A program made the translations under genes and the position numbers. A DNA stretch of 64,000 nt from Prosapia bicincta (lineage: Eukaryota; Arthropoda; Insecta; Hemiptera; Cercopidae): NCBI GenBank assembly GCA_036971475.1, contig JBAIZL010000008.1, forward strand, positions 32,647,212 through 32,711,211, written 5' to 3'. Under the pieces are notes generated by a model. The model worked only from the letters and a program-made list of their open reading frames with translations. It searched no databases and was not told where the DNA came from. Every line of letters begins with the position of its first letter. The stretch's first letter is position 1. Shown here one piece after another: positions 28,233-40,588 of this stretch.

Positions 28233-28515
28233 TCGGTGCCGCTCCTCTCCCCACTCTATCGATCACTACACAGTTTGCTACGTTTACATCCTCTTTGTTA
28301 TGAAGCACAGGTGGACCCGCGTACTGTTGTATAGTCACGTTACCGTTGTACACATTCCTAGTGCCGATATGGATGTTGGAAGAGTCATTAACAACGATAT
28401 CACCGACTCCGCCTGCCGCTCCCGAGTCGACGAGCACTGCATTCTCGTACGAAACCAATGCTTTATCGAAAGACTCTGTCACCATGCCTTTAGAGCGACT
28501 CGTTCTAATACTGTA
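28233..28515 (-). CDS. PGRP-LC-like receptor, cytoplasmic cRHIM exon
   Basis: The minus strand encodes 94 codons between an acceptor (TTTCCCCAG, ending at 28516) and a strong donor (A|GTAAGT at 28233/28232). It contains DIVVNDSSNIHIGTRNVYNG and then NVTIQQY. This arrangement matches the cryptic RHIM region of insect PGRP-LC-type receptors, which assembles with Imd and signals to Relish against DAP-type peptidoglycan. The exon ends in phase 1 and joins in frame to the transmembrane exon at 9394-9189, giving GRGAAP-S-SLDKARW across the junction. A Met at 28485 could be a start, but the frame stays open to the acceptor and an in-frame TGA lies at 28531-28533. Codon use is GC-richer than the surroundings, consistent with real coding sequence. 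The PGRP domain is not visible, so the family call is an inference from cRHIM plus membrane topology. Confidence 0.75.
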
Positions 28516-29217
28516 CTGGGGAAACCCATATCAAGGAGACTAAGCTAGATACCGAGAGAGGGGGCAGTTCATGGTCATTGCACTGTGAGCTACATGAGGA
28601 AGTGTTCACTAGTTTATAGCAAGTTTATAGAATTTACGTACGTATTTACTTTCATAGTTTATCATATTTGTTTCAACAAAATATGTTTTATATAAACTAA
28701 ATTTATACCTCAAAACAATTTAAATGGTTTTTAAAAGATACATCACTATAAAATTAAGTCAAACATTTTGAAACTACTATGATCACGACATTTAGGTGTA
28801 AGCCACTACAAATTATAATTCGATGAAATTATAAATATTATGTTTAGGTCTACTTAACGACTAACCAGACTTCATTGATTTTGCAAACAAAAATTACGCG
28901 AAATGATTTCGAAAGTCCTCAGAATTTCGGGGGGGAAATTATAAAAATTAGAGTTGGCAAAAGAAAATTTAAAAACTCTTTATAAAGACAGAAATACTGT
29001 TATGCCTATTTTACAGCTCACACAAAACTATAACATAAGGTAACTTGTTGAGACGTAAAGTGCTGTCTTTTAATAAATGTTACAGAATCTCCTCAAGAGA
29101 CAAGGAGACACTATTAAGGACCAAGATCTTTACCTTGTGTGTTAACAAGCTCTTCTTTGAGAAAACCCAATAAGGATATCTTCGCCGTCACAAATTCTAG
29201 CCAGCTAAATAACAATA
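28516..29217. other. AT-rich sequence upstream of the cRHIM exon
   Basis: No feature was recognised apart from a G run near 28930. It may be intron or 5' flank of the receptor gene. Confidence 0.4.
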
Positions 29218-30318
29218 ATTTCTCACAAACAATACACACACACACAAAATTATTTACTGGCACATATACGTCGATGATATCATAACACTATACAGAGGCA
29301 ACTCCCGTCAATGCGAAAAACTCCTCACCTACACTAATAAAATACACCTAAAACTCCACTTCACTTCAGAAATTGAAACCAACCGATCCCTAAACTTCCT
29401 CGACCTAACCATAACAAAAAGCCACACACAAAAACACAGTTTCAACACTTACAGGAAACCCTTAACGACAGACAAACTTATCCACAACACCTCAAACCAC
29501 CCTATCCAACACAAACATGCTGCCTTCAGATCCATGCTATATAGACTTAAAGAAGTCCCAATGACCACAGAAAACATGAACAAGGAACTAGACACAATTA
29601 AATATTTAGCATACACAAATGGATACAACACCACAATAATAGACAAACTATGGTACAAAATACAAAAAAACACTAAAATTAACACTACAGACAGGGAAAA
29701 CAAATACATCACATTACCATTCATAAACAAAACAACAAACAAAACAGCCCCCAAATTTCAAAAAATAGATTACAAAATAGCATACAAAACCAATAAAAAA
29801 TTACAATACACAACACCAACAACAAAGATAAACTACAAGCACCAGGCGTATACAAACTAAACTGCGACGAATGTAACAAATTCTACATTGGACAAACAGG
29901 TCGCAGCTTTAAACAAAGAGTCGAAGAACACAAACATAACATCAACTCAACATTTTACAATCACTTAAAAGAAACAGGACACAAATACACAGACATTTAT
30001 CATAATTTAGAAATCCTACACATCAACAAAAAATGACCACATCTCAACACACTAGAACAATATGAAATTTACAGACACACAAAAACACAAAATACAAACA
30101 TATTAAACGAACAAACACAATACAAATCACACATACTGTTTGATACTATCGAAAACCTACATTTAAAACCGTCACCGCTGGACCCAACATCTCCAAGCAG
30201 AAGACACTGATGAAGATCGGCACATAACGATCGAAAACGTTCTGTTTGAGTAAGTTTTAACAAATTTACTAAATATAAAGTTCGGATTGTCATAAACTAT
30301 TGTTTAAGTGATTAATAA
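29218..30318 (+). pseudogene. Penelope-like element, 5'-truncated, with GIY-YIG domain and hammerhead
   Basis: The copy starts inside the reverse transcriptase, just before IYVDDIITLYRG (YVDD at 29267-29278). It continues with NFLDLTITKS, YRKPLTTD, SNHPIQHKHAAF and AYTNGY, then a GIY-YIG domain from about 29848 (GVYKLNCDECNKFYIGQTG, with EEHKHN after it). A TGA interrupts the nuclease tail near 30034, and at least one frame change precedes the domain. The 3' end carries a hammerhead motif (30202-30247) and a tail shared with the copies at 45163-45290 and 58930-61045. Missing 5' sequence and the stops make it non-functional. Confidence 0.9.
30202..30247 (+). ncRNA. Hammerhead ribozyme motif with exact core
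   Basis: CTGATGA (30207-30213) is followed by A, stem II GATCG/CGATC with an eight-base loop, and GAAA (30233-30236). Stem III is the self-complementary AACGTT, and C17 lies at 30242. Stem I pairs AGACA (30202-30206) with TGTTT (30243-30247). Comparison with the copy at 60932 (AGATA with TGTCT) shows changes on both sides that keep pairing, which supports a real RNA helix. Confidence 0.87.
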
Positions 30319-31602
30319 TTTCTAGTTCAACTGCTTCTACAAACTTTACAATAAAATCATCACTTAACTTAAAATACTTAAAGTAATAGATAAATACTTA
30401 CATTAAAACTAACTAAATAAAACTAAACAAAAGGTTATTAGGTTTGTAACGTTATTTTTATATATTACCGCTAAACTAGCCCGATAGTCGCCACGAGAGG
30501 CAGACAGCTGCGTCTGATAGAGAGAGGACACATTCCCCTGGTGACCAAAGGGACATCCCCCGAGGGAACCAGAGAGAGGTAACTCTTAATACTAATGACG
30601 ACTCACAATAGGTAAACGACTTATTTAATATTATTTCTACGATAGAAAAACGTTTCGTCTTTTGAACTAAAACTGTGTAATCTCATGGCATACGCCGAAT
30701 TATAATTATATTAAATGTTTACTCCAAGTATACTAAGACCAAAGGTGGTTGCTAAGTGTAGTAGAGAACTTCTTATGTCAGTAAGTTTTTTTAATTTCAA
30801 CGAGATTGTATTTTATTCCTATGTTAGGGATCGGCGACCAAACGTTTCTTTTGTTAAACGATATTATTTAGTAAATTAACGACTTTCCGAAGTTATAAGT
30901 TAGGTAAAAATATTAAAATCTTACTGACCTTTTTGGATTGTTTCGACCACGCTAAGCAAACATCGTCAGTTTCTGACAAAATCAAAACTCCTCTTTCTTA
31001 AAACCTCAAGAGATCCCCTTAGTGCAATCAAAAACATTTGTCTTCACGTTTTTCATAAATTTACTTATATTATTTTGACAAGCGGTTATATAGTTTAGGC
31101 TAATACTATTATACATTTATGGATATTAATTCAAATTTAAAATGTGTGTAGGGGTGTTATAAGTAAAAAATCATTTATTAACAAAAAAAAAGTTGTATTT
31201 GAAACAATATCTATTTCCAACAGTTCACAATAAATCCCTTGAAATTGAATGTGCAATAAAATGTCTACTTAAATTGCAGAGAACAACGCGTATAACCAGA
31301 AGCATTGAAATTACTTTGGCTTATTGCATAATGAAAAATTCCATCTTTCCTCACAAAACATTGCAGGGTTTCTAAATCACCGCCAACCAAATATTTGTCT
31401 ACATTGAACCCACTGTGTGCAGCGAATGCACGATCATACGCTCTACTGAAATAATAGGATTTTAAAACAACTGTTTCTTTTTCATTACTGTTTTAAATTA
31501 ATGGAAAACATTGAGTTACAAAATTTGATAGAGTAGAAATTCTGATAATTATAATTACTCTTGAAACGTAGTACTTGCTTATTGTATGTTCGAAAGCGCG
31601 CG
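30319..31602. other. Unassigned sequence
   Basis: AT-rich with a GC-balanced patch at about 30470-30590. No domain or confident exon was found; short frames such as 31193-31375 have no motif. Confidence 0.4.
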
Positions 31603-31619
31603 CGTGTGTGTGTGTGTGA

Positions 31620-31710
<91 letters not shown>

Positions 31711-31719
31711 TGTGTGAGT

Positions 31720-31754
<35 letters not shown>
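31603..31754. repeat. (TG)n microsatellite
   Basis: About 150 bases of TG with GAGTG interruptions at both ends, preceded by CGCGCGCG. Confidence 0.96.
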
Positions 31755-31869
31755 CATTGAAAAGTCCCCCCGCCCTTCCCTCGCCCGCGCGGCGTGTTGC
31801 TCTGCATCGTTTCGTTTTTGATGATTGATTTTGTTGCAGAATAATATATTTATATATCTGCCGCTCACA

Positions 31870-33712
31870 CCGTTTTGTGTACCGTGTTAAGATCCCTAAA
31901 TTTTGTCTTGTGTTCCCGCGTAATGTACCAAGCCCAAATGCAAGTCTATTCCCGCTGACATCTACCTTAACGTTTGTATGACCTCCCCTAAGATGGTTGG
32001 CAGGTTTGTTGGGTCTGTATTTAGTCACACATGTCAGTAAAATAGTCAGCTGGAAAGAAACAACATAAAATTTTCAAAGAATCTAACCACTTCATGAGAT
32101 ATGCAGGCACAGCAAGGGGACGTGCAAAATATGATCATGTTTAAGATATCTATTTTAAAAGGCTCCTGTGTTCTTTAAACATATCTGCCAGTAGACAACG
32201 TCTCTGGGCTTCAATACAAAAAACCAACTAATTTTTAGAATAGCTCAATATAATTGTTCTCGGGAGAGAACTCAATTGATAAAACATTAGGTTCTAAATT
32301 TTATATATTTATTAATTAATGAAATTTAATTAAAACTGCACTCTGATTTTATAATCATTATTTATCAGCTGGAAAAAACTAAAAGGTTTTATTGGTTGTT
32401 CAACACAGGATAAATTCAAATACTGTAAGTTTGTATAATGCATTTAATTACTGATTTTAAACTAAACTAATTTTCTTTTCAAACAAAACATATTTAGCTC
32501 TCTCTTTATCTTCCCAAAATATTAATTAAAAGTTCGTTAATTTTTACATATTTAAATCCTACATTTCACATACAATTCATTAATTACATTTACACATTTT
32601 TAAAAAACAATTATTTCCAAATTTAACATAATAAAAAACAAAATAAAAAATGGTATCTTCTTATTTCAAGATTGAATTGGTAAATTCACATTTTATTATA
32701 AATAATTTTAAAATATATACGATTCAATAAATCTGGTCTTCTTGAAAATGATTGGCTTATGGCCAAAACCACTTTGTAAATTTAATATTTATTATTCATT
32801 GTTTCAACAATTTTGTTATACTAATTAATTTTATTACATTTAAGATTTATTTAATTATTCAACATAGAATGAAGCCATTGTTTAAGTTTAATTGGTAATT
32901 TGAACTTAATACATTTAACTGACTACGTTTGACGTTAATTCGTATATAATAGAGAAAATGACTTGCCAAGGATTTCCCTGCCGGTCCTGGAGTCCTCTCG
33001 TCTGGATCCCCTGGTCCCTGGACATCGGAAGTTGCCATCCCTGGTCAGTCGATGGAAGTCTTTCTAAATTTCCGCGTCCTGGAGGCTGAGTCTGGAGCCC
33101 TCGTCCACGGATGGAAGTAGACGGCAGGAACGTGGCTATTTTGGTCCCATCTGGCCTGGTGATGATTGTCCTAGGCACTGACCGACATAACGACCATTAG
33201 CACCTCGTATTGAAAGATTTTTACAGACTGCCTTACAGGTCCTTAAGTTCCTGTATTTATTGCGGCTATGTCACCCTTCCCCTCCCCTCTCAGCTCGTCG
33301 CTATCTCCGTGCTTGTTTCTTGTACGGGCGGGTTGGACAACGTATTAGTTTTAACCTGCATAATTTTGTTATCTGTTTTAGAACACTGAAAAATGTCTAT
33401 TATTTTTAAATGGCTGTAACTTTTTTGTTATTTGAGTTTTTTAAATTCTGTTTTCACTACTGTTTATTATGGATTTTTCTGGTCATTTCAAAATGTCGAT
33501 GATAGTTTTACGTGGCCTAGTTCTCAAGTTAGCATTTTTCGGCACTTAGAAAATGTTTCACTTCACTCTCGTTTGTCAAATTTAGTTAGTTATTACAATT
33601 TCATGCTATCATAATTTTTAATTTGTCTTAATAATACTTATTCAAAATTTTACTGACTTCTTGACTATTTACTATGTTTATTATACCATAAATTAAAACC
33701 TTATTATTAAAA
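31870..33712 (-). repeat. Left arm of a large inverted repeat (LTR-like, minus orientation)
   Basis: Reverse-complemented, this stretch matches 36665-39130 piece by piece. Matching sequences include the TAGACAACGTCTCTGGGC block near 32190 (right arm near 38835), the GC-rich module at 32915-33310 (right arm 37070-37430) and the AT-rich outer part. The right arm leads into a retroviral-type primer-binding site, so this is probably a solo LTR or an LTR of a second, inverted element. It lacks the (TA)n-PLE insertion at 37803-38470 of the right arm and so shows the empty site. Confidence 0.75.
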
Positions 33713-36278
33713 TACAGTCGGCGCCGCTTATTGTAATCACGGTTAATGTTATCATTCAGTTATTGTTATCGTTTCATTGAAAAACAGACACGGACATATA
33801 TTATTACATTGTAATTAGGCCGCTTATTGTAATCATCTGTTCGCTTATTATTATCATTTAATTTGCCATTCAAAATCATATGCGTCAACATATACTAGCA
33901 TAGACCAAGTAAAAATGTCTACAAAGTAGTGTAAACAGCAGGTGCAACACACAATGACGCCCAATTCATAGAATGATTATTTTTAGAATGACAGAAATAC
34001 TTTATAACGGTTTCAGCACTTAGCACAGTTCTCAGAATATCACCCTTACTCTTTGTTTACGCAAACACCCTAGCCTCGCTTGAGTCGTCTTTAGTTGTTT
34101 GTTAACATTAGTTGATGTTACTACTGAGCCATTTACAGTACAGTCCTACTGTATTTTTTAACAGTGAATTTTTATGAACGTTTATTACAGTATTTCAGTG
34201 TGATTTTACATAACTTAATTTTTAAAGATCTTTTTCGTTTGTTTTGTAGAGTTTAGTGTCACTTGAAGATTCAAAGGACAGTATAGCAAGATGTCCGAAT
34301 CTCAAAAGAAACGATGCGATTTAAGTCTTAAACAAAAACTTGATATTCTAGATAGGTACAGTAAATTACCAAAAGTGAGTCAAAGAAATGCTGCTTGGCG
34401 TTTCTCAACCTCTCTTATGTAAAATATTGAACAACAAAGAAAAAATCTTGTCATTATCAAAGTGTAATGCAAATGTTGACAACAAAAGACATCGTTCTGG
34501 GAAGGATCCGCAAGTGGAATCAGCTTTGAAATTGTGGTTTAAAAATGTTCGCGAAAAAGATGCTCGAGTTGACGGCCCACTAATGCGTCTAAAAGCTGAG
34601 GATCTTGCCAAAAAAAAATAGGAAAACAGGATTTTAAAGCCACGGATGGATGGTTCAATCGATGGAAGAAAAGGGAAAACATTGTTTACAAGAAAACGTG
34701 TGGTGAAAAAAGAAATGCTGATTTTTTTGGAGCTGAGGACTGGTTACAATACGAATGGCCAAAGATTTTGGCCGAGTATTCTTCTAGCTGCATATACAAT
34801 GCAGATGAAACAGGACTTTATTATCGTGCTTTACTTACTTATTTAAAAATGAAATTGCTAACGGCTGTAAAATATGTAAACAAAGAATAACTGTTTTGTG
34901 TTGTGTTAACATGGTTGGTCATAAAGAAAAACTCTTAATTATCGGTAAATCTAAAAATCCACGTTGTTTTCAAGGTATCAAAAAGCTACCGGTTGAATAT
35001 CATTCAAACTCCAATGCTTGGATGACATCAAATATTTTTAATGAATGGCTGACTAATTGGGATACCGGCCTCAAACGCAACATTGTCCTTCTACTAGACA
35101 ACTGATCTGCACATAATGACATAAGCACTACGCTAAAACACATCAAAGTGATTTACCTTCCGGCCAATACTACATCAATTATTCAGTCATGTGACCAAGG
35201 CATAATTAAAAATCTCAAAAGTTTTTATCGACGAGAGATGCGTGCTAGGATTATAGAAAATATGGATGAATTTCAAACCCTTACCTCAAATGAATTGGCT
35301 AAAAAAAACTTCTTTACTCGATGCTATTCATCTGATAGCAAAATCTTGGAATGAAGTTTCTGAAAAAACTGTGAAAAATTGCTTTAGAAAAGGTGGTTTT
35401 TTTGTTGAAGAAAATCGAGAGCAAGCTACATCTGAGGAAGACTCTGAAGAGAACTTGAAGCCTTTCGATTTGTCCTTAAAAGAATATACTGAGTGCATGG
35501 AAGTTGACGATAGTATTGAAACAGCAGCGGAAATGACTGAAGACGATATTTGTAAGGTAGTGGCTTCAACATCAAAAGTTACTGAAGAAGAAGAAGGCAC
35601 CGATGATGACGAAAATGATAAATGTGTACCGCAAAGATCTAAGCAGGAAGTTCACCAAGCTCTTGAGATTCTAAGGCAGTTTGTTCAACAGAAAGCAGAA
35701 AATTTCAACAAACATTATGAATATGAACAATTTATAAACAATATTTTACGAGAAGACTACAGACAGTCACATATAGAGGAATTCTTCGAGAAAAAGTAAA
35801 TGTAAATTTGAAGTGTAAATAAGATTGAAGTGTTTTATAATGAAGTTTTATGTGTTAAAATGTTTTGATCAAGTGTTTTACGTAGTTCTATATACTGTAT
35901 TTTTTTTCAATTATGCTAGATTCAGTGTTTAAAAAAAAATCTACAGTCGAATAAAATAAACTGACATGAAATATGCCCACTAATTTTAACAAGTAGAAAA
36001 CTAAATTACAGAAATTCTACTACTGTACATAAAACTGTCCGGAGTAGCATCAAAATTTGGTAAGTCCAGTTTAATTATAGTGTTAAAGAATTAGAATTAC
36101 TTGATGTAATGATAGGCTTAAAGGTAGGATCGTTCAGAACAAACAGTTGTGGCAATAATACAGTGAGTTCAATGCAGTACGGCTGTAGACTACATCGTCA
36201 TTAAGCGTTCGGTTATTGTTATCGTTCGGTTATTGTTATCAAATATGCTTCTGACAAATATGATCACAATAAGCTGTA
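33713..36278 (+). mobile_element. pogo/Tigger-type DNA transposon, 2.57 kb, decayed
   Basis: The element runs from TACAG (33713) to CTGTA (36278), with related but unequal ends. The left end has nine extra bases (TCGGCGCCG) between TACAG and CTTATTGTAATCA; the right end reads TACAGCTTATTGTGATCA on the opposite strand. Several CTTATTGTAATCA and GTTATTGTTATC motifs recur beneath both ends as possible transposase-binding subterminal repeats. It is bounded by TA, the target of this superfamily, and lies at the inner edge of the left arm of the large inverted repeat. Confidence 0.88.
34291..35799 (+). pseudogene. Tigger/jerky-type transposase pseudogene
   Basis: From ATG at 34291 the parts of a CENP-B/jerky-like transposase appear in order. 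First comes a psq-type helix-turn-helix (LKQKLDILDRY, then after a frameshift near 34390 GVSQPLLCKIL). A second CENP-B-type DNA-binding domain follows (KRHRSGKDPQVESALKLWF, DGWFNRWKKR). Then comes a DDE domain with Asp in NADETGLYYR (34804-34806), Asp in LLLDN (35097-35099) and Asp in SCDQGIIKNLK (35193-35195), and finally an acidic tail (DDICKVVAS, EEEEGTDDDEND). Lesions include frameshifts near 34390, 34613 and 34850, a TGA at 35103-35105 directly after LLLDN, and another frame change near 35310. All three catalytic Asp remain, but no continuous protein can be made. Confidence 0.9.
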
Positions 36279-36664
<386 letters not shown>

Positions 36665-37801
36665 GAATAACAAATTTAATAATTAAATAATAAGGTTTTA
36701 ACTTATAGTAAAATGAAAGGTGGTAAAGTGTGAAGAAGTCAGTAATATTTTGAATAAGTATTATTAAGACAAATTAAAAATTATGATAGCATGAAATTGT
36801 AATAACTAACTAAATTTGTCAAACGGAAGTGCAGTGACAACTTTCTAAGTGCCGAAAAATGCTAACTTGAGAACAAGGCCACGTAGAACTATCACTGACA
36901 TTTTGAAATGACCAGCAAAATCCAAAATGAACAATAGTGAAAACTAAATTTAAAAAAACCTAAATAACAAAAACGTTACAGCCATTTTAAAAAAATAGAC
37001 ATTTTTCAGTGTTCTAAAACAGATAACAAAATTCTGCAGTTTGAATCGAATACGTTGTCCAACCCGCCTGTACAAGAAAAAAAGCACAGATATAGCGACG
37101 AGCTTAGAGCGGGGGGAAGGGGTTACATAGCCGCAATAAATACAGGAACTTAGGGACCTGTAAGGCAGTCTGTAAAAAATTTTAATGTCAGGTGCTAACG
37201 GTCGTAATGTCGGTCAGCCCTTGGACAACGACCATAGGCCAGATGGCACCAAACTACCACGTTTCCGCCGTCTACTTCCATCCATGGACGAGGGCTTCAG
37301 ACTCAGCCTCCGGGACGTGAAAATGGAGAAGGACTTCCATCGACTGACCAGGGATGGCAACTTCCGATGTCCAGGAACCTGGAATCCAGACGAGAGGACT
37401 ACGACCGGCAGGGAAATCCTTTGCAAGTCATTTTCTCTATTTTATTAAATAACGTCAAATTTAGTAAGTTAAAAATATTAAATTCAAAGTTATCAATAAA
37501 AATTAAACAATGACTTAATCTATGTTGAATATTAAATAAATGTTAAGTTCAGTAAAATTATTTTGTATAATAGAAATGCTTAAGTAATGAATAATAACTA
37601 TTATATTCACGAAGTGGTTTTTGCCATATTCCAATCATTTTCGAGAAGACCAGAATTATAGAATTATACCAATATCAAAATTATTTGTTATAAAATGTAA
37701 AATTTACGAATTCAATCTTGAAATCAGAGGATAAAAATTTTTTATTATGTTAAATTAGGAAATAGTTTTAGTTAAAATATGTAAATGTAGTTAATGAATT
37801 A

Positions 37802-37931
<130 letters not shown>

Positions 37932-38078
37932 TATATATATCGCATTATGTATTCTTGTGTATTAATAAAGAACATAAGTCAAAATACAAATACAAGAATT
38001 ATAATTGAATTTACAATAATTTATAATTGTATTCTGTATTTCAATTATAATTCCTGTATTTGTATTTTGACTTATGTT

Positions 38079-38137
<59 letters not shown>

Positions 38138-38171
38138 CAACATACGTTATTCAAATACAAGAATATTAATT

Positions 38172-38229
38172 ATTTTATATCCAAAGCTTTTCGTTGGCAA
38201 ACAGTACCAACATCATCAGGAATGAAAAT
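38172..38229 (-). ncRNA. Hammerhead ribozyme motif, exact core (minus)
   Basis: This is the inverted partner of 38258-38315: CTGATGA (38213-38219 read on minus), U, GTTGGT/GCCAAC stem II, GAAA, self-complementary AGCT, then U16.1 and U17. Stem I is ATTTTCATTC paired with GGATATAAAAT across one mismatch. Confidence 0.85.
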
Positions 38230-38257
38230 TAAAATAATGTAATTACACATTATTGTA

Positions 38258-38315
38258 ATTTTCATTCCTGATGATGTTGGTACTGTTTGCCAACGAAAAG
38301 CTTTGGATATAAAAT
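38258..38315 (+). ncRNA. Hammerhead ribozyme motif, exact core (plus)
   Basis: CTGATGA (38268-38274), U, stem II GTTGGT/GCCAAC with loop ACTGTTT, GAAA (38295-38298), AGCT, U16.1 and U17 at 38304 with cleavage predicted after it. Stem I pairs ATTC with GGAT and, beyond an internal loop, ATTTT with AAAAT. An internal loop in stem I is usual for type I hammerheads and can dock with loop II. Confidence 0.87.
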
Positions 38316-38379
38316 AATAAATATTCTTGTATTTGAATAACCTATGTTGTTTTAAATTATTAAACAAGAAAACGTATTT

Positions 38380-38452
<73 letters not shown>

Positions 38453-39311
38453 AAATATATATATATATATAAAATATCAGAAAAACTTAAATGATTATTT
38501 GTGATTTCAATGAAAAAAGAAGTAGTAAAGAGAGAGTCAAATGTATTTTAGTTGAAAATACTTTTATTTTTATTTTAAAAACCAGTAATTAAATGCATTA
38601 TAAAAACTTAATGGTATTTATATTTATCCTGTGTTGAACAACCAATAAAACTTTTAGTTTTTTCCAACTGATAAATAATGATTATAAAATCAAAGTACAG
38701 TTTTAATTAAATTTCAGTAATTAATAAATATATAAAATTCAGAATCTAATGTTTCTTCAAACGAGTTCTCTCCTGAGAACAAATTTATTAAGCTATTCTA
38801 AAACTTAGTTGGTTTTTTATATTGAAGCCCAGAGACGATGTCTACTGGCAGATCATGTTTAAAGAACACAGGAGCCTTTTAAAAAAGGTATCTTAAACAT
38901 GATCATATTTTGCACGTCCCCTTGCTGTGCTTGCAGATCTTCTAAGGTGGTAAGATTCTTTGAAAATTTTGTGTGTTCATATTAATAATGTTTCTTTCCA
39001 GCTGACTAATTTACTGACGAGTATGACTATAAAAATACCCAACAAAACATGTTAGCCATTTTAGGGGGGTCATACAAGCTTTAAGGTAGGAGTCGGCGGG
39101 AAGTGGCTTGCGTTTAGGCGTGGCATTTAACGGGTGAACACAAGACAAAATTTAAAAACGCTCGAGGCAACATGAGCCCGAGAGCGGAACGGAGTTAAGC
39201 AGGCGTGATTTAAAATAATAAAATGTAACAACTCCGTAACACCATTAACGTTACGATACTAAAGTAAAATAAAAGAAGAGTTGAGTAAGAGGTGGGGGGA
39301 CGTTGCAGAAT

Positions 39312-39323
39312 TGGCGCCCGAAC
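39312..39323 (+). other. Retroelement primer-binding site (tRNA-Lys type)
   Basis: TGGCGCCCGAAC is complementary to the 3' end of tRNA-Lys (GTTCGGGCGCCA), the start site for minus-strand synthesis in many LTR elements. It lies just beyond the probable LTR end and about 300 bp before gag. Confidence 0.75.
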
Positions 39324-39625
39324 ATTAGGGACTTTGAACAGGTACCTTAATTCAAAATTAAGTAATTAAATTATGTATAAAATAAATCGTGATTGTGACA
39401 AATCTCTAAATAAGTGAAGTCAAGAATGTTTAACAAAAGAATTAAACCTTTTAAATAATAAACTAAATTAAAGAAAAATACAAAAGCGTACCAATAAAAT
39501 TAAAATATAAAAATAAATAAATAACTGAAAATAAATAAATAATTAGATGAAAGAACGGGGTGAGGAACCGTCTGGCCTAGGACGATCAAATATAAATAAA
39601 TAAATAATAGAATAATAAAAATAAA

Positions 39626-40588
39626 ATGTCAAAATCCGAGATGGAAAAATTAGTTGCCTTTTTCAAGGCGGAAAGAGAGAAAGAGAAAGCAGAGGAAAGA
39701 CATCAAAGAGAGAAAGAGAAGGCGGAAGAAAGACAACAAAGAGAGAGGGAGAAGGAGAACATAAAACAACAAAAAGATAGAGAGCGGGGAGGAGAGACAA
39801 CAAAGAGAGAGAGAGAGAGAGAGAGAGAGACGAAGAAAAACAATTAAGAGAAAAAGAGAGACAACAAAAAGAGAGGGAGAAGGAGATCAAAAGAGAAAAA
39901 AAGAGGCAAGAAGAAAAAATGGAAAGACAAAAATTATGGGAGGCTTTTCAATTAAAAATGGACGATTACCAAAAGGAGACAGAGACTAAAACAAATAACA
40001 TAATTGAAAAACTAAATGAACATGAGACAGAAATTGAGAAATTAAAAACTAAAACGGAATCAAAAACCAACAAATTAAATGATAAATTACAAAATATACA
40101 CGAGGAGGTAAATACTGTAAAACAACAGGTAGAAAAAGTAAAACAATCAGCTGGAACAGGAGTTGTAACACAGGTTTGCTTACCGCGGATAATAGATAGG
40201 AATGGGGAGGCATCTTACCGTAAAATTGAGTTCTGGGGGAATGATAAGGAAGACCCTATGTTATTCTTATGGGAAATGGAAGACTTATTCACCGAGAACG
40301 ACAATATAATGGATGAGATGACCAAACTCAAAATTGTTGAGAGGTATTTAAAAGGGGCAGCGGATGCATGGTGGAAAGCCATAAAGAATAACACAGAATA
40401 ATTCAGAATTCAAACAGGAATTCACTAAACATTTCTGGAATTTCCACAAACAAGATGGGGTACGGAGACAGATTAACCAGGGACGCTACCATAACAATGG
40501 ACCATACTCCATGGCAAAAACTTAGACCCGGTAATCCCAGAAAGCCATTCAATTTTCAAGCTAATGAAGCATTTTGGCAGTAACGTGA
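39626..40588 (+). pseudogene. LTR retrotransposon gag, broken
   Basis: From ATG at 39626 the protein begins with a long charged coiled coil (repeats of EREKEKAEERQQ type). A slip in a (GA)n run near 39815 shifts the frame. After it (ATG at 39919) the coiled coil continues and leads to a retrotransposon gag domain with ENDNIMDEMTKLKIVERYLK and GAADAWWKAIKNN. A second frameshift lies at about 40400, followed by sense sequence (EFTKHFWNFHKQDGVRR) and a stop near 40530. No CCHC knuckle, protease or polymerase follows because a LINE is inserted at about 40589. This is most like Ty3/gypsy-type gag; it is old and non-functional. Confidence 0.8.

Noticed and set aside
28300..28548. Two plus-strand frames over the cRHIM exon
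   Set aside because: Both are shadows of the minus-strand exon, which has splice sites, a recognisable motif and a phase-matched partner.
35328..35600. Minus-strand Ser-rich frame inside the Tigger element
   Set aside because: Antisense shadow of the acidic transposase tail.
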